Shown: positions 6,597-12,498 of the stretch, in pieces
Layout of the letters: each line of letters opens with the position of its first letter
Position numbering within the stretch: position 1 is the first letter of the stretch
Source of the DNA: Pseudomonadota bacterium
Lineage (GTDB): Bacteria; Desulfobacterota; Syntrophia; Syntrophales; UBA5619
DNA length: 14,562 nt
Assembly: GCA_018819165.1 (NCBI GenBank)
Contig: JAHJQP010000104.1
Location: 1-14,562 of the forward strand
Direction: 5' to 3'
Notes under the pieces: model-generated
The model's input: the letters and a program-made list of their open reading frames with translations, nothing else
Told to the model about the DNA's origin: nothing
Databases searched by the model: none
Made by a program: the position numbers and the translations under genes

Positions 6597-6625
6597 ATGA
6601 TACCCAATCAGACGTCTCATGGCAA
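6597..6625 (-). promoter_or_regulatory. Promoter of the AbrB/PIN pair with an operator-like palindrome
   Basis: Read on the minus strand: TTGCCA (6620-6625), a 17-base spacer, then TATCAT (6597-6602). The spacer contains AGACGTCT, a perfect 8-base palindrome at 6610-6617, where an autorepressing antitoxin could bind. The antitoxin ATG lies about 47 bases downstream. Confidence 0.55.
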
Positions 6626-6696
6626 GAAAATTATTTTCCCCCCTTTGCCGAAAAAAGAAAGATTCGTGCCGCGATATGGAACGGTCGGATGATATT

Positions 6697-7505
6697 CTAT
6701 TTCCAAAAGGAGAGGTGTACCTCATTCATTTTTTGCTTATTTTCCCCTGAAATCAGGTGCAAGGGTATCATCATTCTTCCCCCTGCCTGTTTACGGACGG
6801 AGGATATTTCCTTCGGGCCGATGGTGATCATCGCACCCCGATCGCGGTAACGGAAAGGCTGCGGTGTCTTTCCCTCAATTTGCCGCAGGATGTTTTGGGC
6901 GGCGGCTATGGCGGATTGGATAGCCACCTGCGCAACCATAGGCAGCACACGACCATTCTCTCTGATCGAAGCCATGTCCCCAACCACGTAAATTTCCGGG
7001 TGGCCGGGCGCCTGCAGCGTCGGCAGGACGGGAACCCGTCCCCCCCGTTCCGTGGCGAGGCCCGACAGGTTGGCGATCGGTTCTCCCTTTACACCTGCGG
7101 TCCAAACGACGGTCCGGGTGGAAATATTATCTTGACCGCTCAAGATCACCGTGTCCGGGGCTACTTCCAAGACTTTCGCCCCTAAGTGCACATCAACACC
7201 CATCCTCTTGAGCCTCTCAAGCGTGTAGAGACACACGGACGTCGGCATGTTGGCGACCAGGCTGTCCGCCGCCTCGAGAATAATGATCCGGACGTCGCGG
7301 AAATCGATCGTCCGGTAGTCCCGAACGAGGGGGCCGCGGACAAGTTCGCTCAGTGCGCCGGCGTACTCCACTCCGGTTGCCCCGCCGCCCACGATGACAA
7401 ATGTGAGAAGGGCTTTGCGCCTGACTTCGCCAGGTTCCGGGCAGCCCATAGTCCACCGAAGCCCGCACCCATGACAACCACTCTCGCCTTTCCGTTCCTG
7501 TGCAT
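6697..7505 (-). pseudogene. ndh: Decayed type II NADH dehydrogenase (NAD(P)/FAD-dependent oxidoreductase)
   Basis: From ATG 7503-7505 (ribosome site AAAGGGGAT) the frame encodes an N-terminus with the FAD Rossmann motif VVVMGAGFGGLWAARNLA. Near 7424-7436 it passes abruptly, in a different frame, to RKALLTFVIVGGGATGVEYAG, the second (NADH) Rossmann motif. Intact enzymes have roughly 150 residues between these motifs; here about 30 remain, so some 360-400 bases are lost. The rest continues in frame through TAGVKGEP and YVVGDMAS (second FAD contact). It then departs from the family after MITIG and lacks the C-terminal membrane-anchoring part. The 250-codon frame from ATG 7449 lacks a proper start and the FAD domain. 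Ndh oxidises NADH with quinone at the membrane; this copy cannot. Confidence 0.8.
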
Positions 7506-7587
7506 ATTTTATCCCCTTTTCATCTGCCTGCCGGTTTCCGGGTCAAGGAATATCATGCCACAGCCCGTCGTGACAAGGATCTTTCCA

Positions 7588-7616
7588 TTGACATTCATCC
7601 CGGCCCGTATTATGGT
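7588..7616 (+). promoter_or_regulatory. Possible promoter of the TPR gene
   Basis: TTGACA (7588-7593), a perfect -35, is followed after 17 bases by TATGGT (7611-7616). A TATTAT lies closer, with only a 14-base spacer. Start of the gene is at 7680, so the leader would be about 57 bases. Confidence 0.4.
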
Positions 7617-7679
7617 CGACATCATCTGCATCATTCACAATTCAGGGGCATGAAAAACGTCACGAAGGAGAGCGAATCC

Positions 7680-8840
7680 ATGAAGCGTATCCTTGTTGCC
7701 TTTCTGATTGTCATACTGCTCCATCCCGTCAGCGCCTTCGGGGAAATCAAAATCATCACCCACGCCGTCAAACAACCCTTCGGGGGAAGCCAGTCGCCCG
7801 ATGACGCCCGGATCGCCGCCGTGGCCAAGGCCAAGTGGGAGGCCCTGGAGCTGGCGGGAACCTACGTCGAAAGCACAACCGTCGTGAAGAATGCGCAGGT
7901 TGAAAAGGACGAGATCCTTGCCCTCGCGGCAGGTGTCCTGAAGGCGGAGGTCGTCTCCCAGAAGAACTACACCACCGATGACGCCTTCGGGATCGAGGTG
8001 GCGGTGAGGGTGGAGGTTGACACGGCGGTCCTGGAAGCGCGCCTGAAAAAGGTCCTGGAGGACAGGACCCATCTTGAGCGGCTCAAACAGGCCCGCGCCC
8101 GCGAGAAGGAACTACTGGAAAAGATCGCCGTGCTGGAGGGAGAAAACCGGAAGAGTGGGAAGTCGGATCAAGAAGCGGCAAACCTGAAAAAAGAGTTCCA
8201 TGCGGCTTCCCGGGGGCTCACTGCGGTTGACTGGTACAATAAGGCAACCGACCTGTGGGCCGACGGAAAATTCACCGATCCCGGAAAAGCAATTGAATAC
8301 CTGAACGAGGCCATCCGCCTGAAACCCGATTATGTAGATGCTTACAATACGCGGGGGGTTACTTATCGCAACCTGGGGCAGAACCAGCGGGCCATTCAGG
8401 ACTACGATACGGCCATCCGCCTGAATTCGGATGATGCGTTGGCTTACTACAACCGGGGGATTAATTATGCCAACCTGGGGCAACTCCAGCGGGCCATTCA
8501 GGATTACGACACGGCCATCCGCCTGAAACCCGATTATGCGGAGGCTTACAATAACCGGGGGAGTGCTTATGCCAAATTAGGGCAGCACCAGCGTGCTATT
8601 CAGGATTACGACACGGCCATCCGCCTGAAACCCGATTATGCGAATGCTTACTACAACCGGGGGAATGCTTATGCCGACCTGGGTCAGCACCAGCGTGCCA
8701 TTCAGGATTACGATACGGCCATCCGCCTGAAACCGGATGATGCGGCGGCTTACTACAACCGGGGAAATGCATATACCGAACTGGGGCAGAAACAGCGTGC
8801 CATTCAGGATTACAATACGGCCATCCGCCTAATCCGATGA
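7680..8840 (+). CDS. Exported TPR-repeat protein, frameshifted in the last repeat
   Basis: A 386-residue product from ATG 7680, chosen for GAAGGAG 9 bases upstream and a signal peptide (MKRILVAFLIVILLHPVSAFG); the frame is open upstream to 7500 but non-coding in character. Order: signal peptide 1-21; a domain at about 22-130 that recalls FlgT/LPP20-like periplasmic domains (low confidence); a coiled coil at about 130-175; then six TPR units of about 34 residues with the core NRGxAYxxLGQxQRAIQDYDTAIRLKPD. Location is likely periplasmic or outer membrane. TPRs mediate protein contacts. The last unit ends early in IRLIR because of a reading-frame break; its continuation lies at 8836-8982. Confidence 0.8.
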   Translation: MKRILVAFLIVILLHPVSAFGEIKIITHAVKQPFGGSQSPDDARIAAVAKAKWEALELAGTYVESTTVVKNAQVEKDEILALAAGVLKAEVVSQKNYTTDDAFGIEVAVRVEVDTAVLEARLKKVLEDRTHLERLKQARAREKELLEKIAVLEGENRKSGKSDQEAANLKKEFHAASRGLTAVDWYNKATDLWADGKFTDPGKAIEYLNEAIRLKPDYVDAYNTRGVTYRNLGQNQRAIQDYDTAIRLNSDDALAYYNRGINYANLGQLQRAIQDYDTAIRLKPDYAEAYNNRGSAYAKLGQHQRAIQDYDTAIRLKPDYANAYYNRGNAYADLGQHQRAIQDYDTAIRLKPDDAAAYYNRGNAYTELGQKQRAIQDYNTAIRLIR

Positions 8841-8843
8841 TGC
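8334..8843 (+). repeat. Tandem array of five near-identical 102-bp TPR units
   Basis: Units begin at 8334, 8436, 8538, 8640 and 8742. The segments GCCATTCAGGA(T/C)TAC and CGGCCATCCGCCTGAAACC are nearly identical between units, including silent positions. That implies recent expansion or ongoing conversion between units. The last unit carries the frameshift. Confidence 0.85.
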
Positions 8844-8982
8844 AAAGGCCTACAACAACCGGGGGATTTATTACATCCTTTCCGGCAACAACGCGGAAGG
8901 ATGCCTCTCCTTCATTAAGGCCTGTGAACTGGGGGTTTGCAAGGGCTACGAAGCTGCCAGACAGAAAGGCGTTTGCCGGTAA
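8836..8982 (+). pseudogene. Out-of-frame C-terminal tail of the TPR protein
   Basis: If two bases are restored near 8830-8835 (CCTAATCCGATGAT against CCTGAAACCCGATGAT in sister units), the frame continues for 48 codons to TAA 8980-8982. The tail begins DDAKAYNNRG, the next TPR helix, and ends with a Cys-rich cap (KACELGVCKGYEAARQKGVCR) of the type that closes many deltaproteobacterial TPR proteins. It is therefore a lost tail of the same gene, making an original product of about 434 residues. Confidence 0.75.
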
Positions 8983-9062
8983 ACAGTCTTGAGAATACAA
9001 ATTGGTAGTATAATCGTCATTAAGGGCTATTTATACTTAATCACCAGTATTGAGGAGTCAAT

Positions 9063-9281
9063 ATGCCAATCAGGAAGCTCGATTCAATGGATCTTAAAAA
9101 GGAAGAAGATTGGGAAGGGAACAATGCTGCATTCACTTGTCCCAGGTGTGGGAAGGTGTTCATCGTCAGTGCAATGATTCATCGAGACGGGCGGCAGTGC
9201 CCCGCTTGCGGCAAGTCTATCGGCCGTGTCAAAGGTGGCAGAAAATCAGGTGGAATTGCCAGCATAGAGTGGTATGAGTAA
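9063..9281 (+). CDS. Small zinc-ribbon protein of unknown function
   Basis: A 72-residue product with two CxxC knuckles, CPRC (C26, C29) and CPAC (C46, C49), 17 residues apart: a zinc-ribbon fold. The flanks are charged, the C-terminus is Gly/Lys-rich (GRVKGGRKSGG), and there is no membrane segment. GAGGAG 6 bases upstream of ATG 9063 supports this start. A TATAAT at 9009-9014 may belong to its promoter, but a well-spaced -35 is missing. It may bind nucleic acid or another protein; nothing in the neighbourhood narrows this. The stop codon TAA is also the first base triplet of the following inverted repeat. Confidence 0.65.
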   Translation: MPIRKLDSMDLKKEEDWEGNNAAFTCPRCGKVFIVSAMIHRDGRQCPACGKSIGRVKGGRKSGGIASIEWYE

Positions 9282-9411
9282 AGGGGGGACAGCTCCCGGT
9301 TTTCACACGATGTCAAAAGTCACCCCCTGTGCCGATTTTCGCAATCAATAGGCGACGAGGAGGAAAGAGAGCAGGCGAAGGGAAGAAAAATCGGGAGCTG
9401 TCCCCTCTTTA
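9279..9411. mobile_element. REP/MITE-like element with 20-bp terminal inverted repeats
   Basis: The left end TAAAGGGGGGACAGCTCCCG (9279-9298) and the right end (9392-9411) are inverted copies with 19 of 20 matches. Similarity continues inward (a TTTT tract after each). The 133-bp unit encodes nothing. GGGGACAGCTCCC-type palindromes resemble the REP sequences mobilised by Y1 (RAYT) transposases; none is present in the window. The left end begins at the stop codon of the zinc-ribbon gene. Confidence 0.6.
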
Positions 9412-9596
9412 CAGGAAGAAGGCGGAAAGGCGGATCAGGGATCGCGGAGCGCCGTCACCGGCGGCGCGCAGATGGATGGTTTCATCGACCGCCGCAGACT
9501 GAATCAGGGGTGTGTTCAAGACGCCCGCGGATGATCTCTCGGTCGAGCGATTTGCCGGGGTTCTCGCTGCCCATTTGACCGCCTTTGTGTAAAGAG
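9412..9596. other. Non-coding stretch upstream of the methyltransferase gene
   Basis: GC-rich sequence with one small dyad (GCGCCG...CGGCG near 9449-9468). No convincing promoter, gene or terminator. Together with the repeat element before it, it makes a gap of about 315 bases without a gene. Confidence 0.4.
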
Positions 9597-10505
9597 ATGC
9601 CAGCTACCATCCACAGACTGATCAACGGAGATGCGAGGGATCTGACGTTCATGGAGGACGAGTCCGTCCATCTCGTCGTCACGTCGCCTCCCTATTGGAA
9701 CCTCAAGCGCTACAACGAGAATCCTGATCAACTCGGGCACGTTCAGGATTACGAGGCCTTCCTAAATGAGTTGGAGAAGGTCTGGCGGCATGTGTTCCGC
9801 ACTCTTGTTCCCGGCGGCCGCTTGGTCTGTGTTGTCGGCGATGTCTGCGTGGCCCGACGCGATTTCGGACGGCACCTCGTCTTTCCGCTGCACGCGGACA
9901 TCTGCGTCATCTGCCGCCGACTCGGCTTTGACAATCTGAACCCCATTATCTGGCACAAGATTTCAAACGCCTCTTACGAAGTCACGAACGGTTCGAAGTT
10001 CCTCGGCAAGCCCTACGAACCGAATGCGATCATCAAGAATGACATGGAGTTCATCCTGATGCAGAGAAAACCGGGAGGATACCGGAAGCCGACCACTGCA
10101 CAACGCGACGCAAGTCGAATCCCCAAAGAGGAATTCAACCGATGGTTTCAGCAAATCTGGAACATCACGGGCGCCTCCACCAGGCATCATCCGGCGCCGT
10201 TCCCGCTGGAATTGGCGACGCGTCTGGTGAGGATGTTCTCTTTCAGCGGCGACACCGTCCTCGATCCGTTCTGCGGGTCCGGAACGACGATGGTTGCGGC
10301 CTTCCGAACGGGCCGCAACAGCATCGGGATCGAGATTGACCCCGAATACTGCCGGATGGCCGCACGCTATTTAAAGGCTGAAAACACGGACCTCTTCAAG
10401 AGCGCGGAGTTGAGATTCGAAAGGGCGTCCGCCGGGCGCGCCTGCTCCGTTATGGAAGACACCGCACTTTACGAAATCCGCCCTGCAAAAAAGAGATTGG
10501 AATAG
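9597..10505 (+). CDS. Orphan DNA methyltransferase, SPPY type (N4-cytosine or N6-adenine)
   Basis: A 302-residue protein with motif IV first, TSPPYWNLKRY (29-39), and the SAM-binding DPFCGSGTT (223-231) near the C-terminus, so the order is that of the beta class. Between them lies the target-recognition part. HHPAPFPLELATRLV (197-211) is motif X. SPPY is usual for N4-cytosine enzymes, but N6-adenine enzymes also use it. The start is uncertain: ATG 9597 has AAAGAG immediately ahead, and TTG 9585 is in frame. No restriction endonuclease gene is next to it, so it may be a solitary epigenetic or phage-derived methylase. The last 40 residues are not recognisable. Confidence 0.88.
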   Translation: MPATIHRLINGDARDLTFMEDESVHLVVTSPPYWNLKRYNENPDQLGHVQDYEAFLNELEKVWRHVFRTLVPGGRLVCVVGDVCVARRDFGRHLVFPLHADICVICRRLGFDNLNPIIWHKISNASYEVTNGSKFLGKPYEPNAIIKNDMEFILMQRKPGGYRKPTTAQRDASRIPKEEFNRWFQQIWNITGASTRHHPAPFPLELATRLVRMFSFSGDTVLDPFCGSGTTMVAAFRTGRNSIGIEIDPEYCRMAARYLKAENTDLFKSAELRFERASAGRACSVMEDTALYEIRPAKKRLE

Positions 10506-10558
10506 ACCGAGAAGCGCGGCGAGCACGACACCGAGTGTTATCATTAATGTTTTTATAC

Positions 10559-10591
10559 TTGAATATTTTGTTGCTGTAGTGTATTGTAGTG
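10559..10591 (+). promoter_or_regulatory. Promoter and operator-like direct repeat of the RHH/PIN pair
   Basis: TTGAAT (10559-10564), a 17-base spacer, then TATTGT (10582-10587). Two copies of TGTAGTG (10575-10581 and 10585-10591) lie 10 bases apart, one helical turn, straddling the -10. Ribbon-helix-helix dimers often bind such spaced repeats, so autorepression is plausible. Close by is a strong GCAGGAGGTG ribosome site. Confidence 0.5.
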
Positions 10592-10604
10592 CAGGAGGTG
10601 CAGC

Positions 10605-10823
10605 ATGAGAAGTGTTTTGTCTGTTAGTTTGCCGGAGAAAATGGCCGCCGAACTGGATGTTTTTGCCAAGGAAACAGGAAGGAATAAAAGCGATATTGTG
10701 AAAGAGTCCTTGGGGGAATTTTTGTGGGAGAACAGATTCCGCCGTATGAAGAACCGTCTAAGTCCCAAAGCAAAAGCAGCGGGTTATGTTACGGATGACG
10801 ATGTTTTCAAGGCAATATCGTGA
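10605..10823 (+). CDS. Ribbon-helix-helix (CopG-like) antitoxin
   Basis: A 72-residue protein. The N-terminal strand SVLSVSLPEKM and the helices that follow (AAELDVFAKETGRNKSDIVKE) are a textbook RHH fold that binds DNA as a dimer. The C-terminal half should wrap the toxin. AGGAGGTG precedes ATG 10605 by 6 bases. The stop overlaps the toxin start by 3 bases (GTGA). It should neutralise the PIN toxin and repress the operon. Confidence 0.85.
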   Translation: MRSVLSVSLPEKMAAELDVFAKETGRNKSDIVKESLGEFLWENRFRRMKNRLSPKAKAAGYVTDDDVFKAIS

Positions 10824-11224
10824 AGGCGGTATTTGATACAAATGTTCTTATAGCCGCCTTTCTGACGGAAGGGCTTTGTTCCGGCCTTCTGATTCGAGCT
10901 CGCAAGCAAGCCTTCAATCTTGTTCTGTGTGATGATATCATTCAAGAATTTGAAGGTATCCTGATGAAAAAGTTCAAACTTACATCCATTGACATTTCCG
11001 AAATCTCAACCATAGTTTCGGAAGCGGTATCTGAAATACTTCATAAGCTTGGTCCTATTCCAAATATTTGCAGGGATCCAAATGATGATATGATTATTGC
11101 CTGCGCTATGGATGCGGCTGCTGATTACATCGTTACCGGCGATGAAGATCTGCTGATCCTGAAACGCTATAAGGATATCGTCATCATTAATCCCCGAAAT
11201 TTTGAATCCCTTTTTGCAGACTAA
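10820..11224 (+). CDS. PIN-domain toxin (COG1569-like) of the RHH/PIN pair
   Basis: A 134-residue PIN-domain ribonuclease. D6 (VFDTNVLIAAF), E43 (IIQEFEG), D86/D89-D90 (RDPNDDMIIACA) and D108/D110 (VTGDEDLL) give the full acidic set. The RDPxDD and TGDxDLL motifs are typical of the 'putative toxin, PIN family' group. GTG 10820 is used as the start because it overlaps the antitoxin stop as GTGA. The pair is visibly more AT-rich than the flanking arsenic and biotin operons, consistent with acquisition by transfer. Unrelated in sequence to the other PIN toxin in the window beyond the fold motifs. Confidence 0.88.
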   Translation: MKAVFDTNVLIAAFLTEGLCSGLLIRARKQAFNLVLCDDIIQEFEGILMKKFKLTSIDISEISTIVSEAVSEILHKLGPIPNICRDPNDDMIIACAMDAAADYIVTGDEDLLILKRYKDIVIINPRNFESLFAD

Positions 11225-11239
11225 TAATGAGAGCCAGTC

Positions 11240-11464
11240 ATGAACCAGTGCAAAGGCAAAATCGCAAAGCTGTTGGCCGATTACTTCCGGAATGATTTTC
11301 GAAGGATAACGCATGCGTTGGAGGTTTTGAAATATGCCGAACAAATCAAGCTGAATAACGGTCAAGCGTTCAACCCCGGATGCGAAGCGAAAGCTCCGGA
11401 GGATAATTTTGCCGGGAACCGTCCCCGCCATTTTTCAGTTGCGTTCTGCACGGGAGATGTATAA
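11240..11464 (+). pseudogene. Truncated gene, possibly the N-terminus of an HD-domain protein
   Basis: A 74-codon frame. The first 40 residues (KLLADYFRNDFRRITHALEVLKYAEQI) resemble the start of small HD-superfamily phosphohydrolases, in which a helix like this precedes the metal-binding H...HD motif. Here the sequence changes character at about residue 42, and no HD motif appears in any frame before the biotin operon. The rest is probably read-through into unrelated DNA. The break lies close to a REP-like palindrome at 11414-11426. Confidence 0.45.
11414..11426. repeat. REP-like imperfect palindrome
   Basis: GGGAACCGTCCCC is an imperfect palindrome that matches 11 of 13 positions of GGGAGCTGTCCCC in the right arm of the 9279-9411 element. 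It is flanked by T-rich sequence (CCATTTTTCAG) as REP units often are. It could be one half of a second, decayed element. Confidence 0.35.
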
Positions 11465-11499
11465 GAAGAATCCGGGAATAAGCGGGGGTGGAGCAATTC

Positions 11500-12498
11500 A
11501 TGGGTGGTGATCGAATGGGCGTGTTCCTGGAGAGGATTCGGGAAAATGCCATGTCCGGGAGGGGGATAAATGCGGAAGATGCGCTGACGGTCCTGAGTCT
11601 GCCCCAGGTGGAGATATGGCCTCTTCTGGCGGTATCGGAAACGGTACGCCGCCATTTCAAAGGGGATCAGATCAGGCTTTGTTCCATCGTCAACGCAAAA
11701 TCGGGTTTTTGCTCGGAGGACTGCGCCTTCTGCTCACAGTCCAGCCGGTCCAAAGCCTCGATAGAGAAGTATCCCCTCATGGAAGAGGATGAGATGGTCA
11801 TGGCCGCCCGGGACGCCAAGCGGCGAGGGGCGAGAGAGTTTTCCATCGTCACCTCGGGGTTTTCGATGCACAATAGCCGGGAACTGGAACGGGTGGGAAA
11901 TGCCATCGAGCGGATCAGGACCGACGTGGGGCTTGAGACCTGCGTCAGCCTGGGGACGCTCTCCGCCGAAAACATCTCGGTTCTCCTCTCGCGGGGCCTG
12001 CGATCGGTGCACCACAATCTGGAGACCGCGCGCGGATTCTTCCCCTCCATATGCACGACTCACGATTACGAAGAGGACATTCGGGCGGTCCGCGAGGCCA
12101 AAGCCGCCGGCGCCTGGGTGTGCTGCGGAGGCATTTTCGGCATGGGAGAGACGGCCGAGGATCGGGTCGAGCTGGCCATGACCCTCCGGGAACTGGATGT
12201 GGACTCGATTCCCGTCAATTTTCTCAATCCGATCGAAGGGACCCCCCTCGACAGGAAGTGCGACCTCACGCCTTTCTGCTGCCTCAAGATCATCGTCATG
12301 TTGCGGCTTTGCCATCCTTCACGGGAGATCATCGTCTGCGGCGGTCGCGAGGTGAACCTGAGGGACCTGCAGGGACTCATCTTCGCCGCCGGGGCCACCG
12401 GAATGATGATCGGGAACTACCTCACCACTGCCGGCCGCCCTGCCGAGGATGATCTGCGGATGATCGAAGATCTGGGCCTTGGCCTGCGAGCCCTCTGA
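11500..12498 (+). CDS. bioB: Biotin synthase, probably anaerobe-type (Type II)
   Basis: A 332-residue radical-SAM enzyme that inserts sulfur into dethiobiotin, the last step of biotin synthesis. The 4Fe-4S site is C71-x3-C75-x2-C78 in GFCSEDCAFCSQ. For the auxiliary cluster, the E. coli Cys97 position is S115 (REFSIVTSG) and Arg260 is replaced (EIIVCGGRE, with C280 close by); C148 and C208/C209 match Cys128 and Cys188. This pattern resembles BioBs of obligate anaerobes, reported to use a 4Fe-5S cluster. ATG 11500 is preceded by GGAG at 6 bases; GTG 11488 and ATG 11515 are alternatives. First gene of bioB-bioF-bioA. Confidence 0.95.
   Translation: MGGDRMGVFLERIRENAMSGRGINAEDALTVLSLPQVEIWPLLAVSETVRRHFKGDQIRLCSIVNAKSGFCSEDCAFCSQSSRSKASIEKYPLMEEDEMVMAARDAKRRGAREFSIVTSGFSMHNSRELERVGNAIERIRTDVGLETCVSLGTLSAENISVLLSRGLRSVHHNLETARGFFPSICTTHDYEEDIRAVREAKAAGAWVCCGGIFGMGETAEDRVELAMTLRELDVDSIPVNFLNPIEGTPLDRKCDLTPFCCLKIIVMLRLCHPSREIIVCGGREVNLRDLQGLIFAAGATGMMIGNYLTTAGRPAEDDLRMIEDLGLGLRAL

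Noticed and set aside
6446..7185. Overlapping plus-strand frames (134 and 142 codons) opposite the antitoxin and ndh remnant
   Set aside because: They are antisense to recognisable coding sequence, have no ribosome site, and the products (rich in His, Arg, Pro, Gly) match no fold I know.
7500..7679. 60-codon N-terminal extension of the TPR protein
   Set aside because: The signal peptide and ribosome site at 7680 define the start. The extension is His/Tyr-rich and overlaps the divergent ndh start and a likely promoter.
8334..8843. CRISPR-like tandem repeat
   Set aside because: Units are contiguous 102-bp coding repeats that translate into TPR motifs, with no spacers.
8989..9014. TTGAGA...TATAAT promoter for the zinc-ribbon gene
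   Set aside because: The -10 is perfect but the spacer is only 14 bases, so the pair is not credible as a promoter. The -10 alone is mentioned with the gene.
11439..11465. TTGCGT...TATAAG promoter for bioB
   Set aside because: The spacer is 15 bases and both hexamers are weak. No BirA-type operator or riboswitch could be seen upstream of bioB either.
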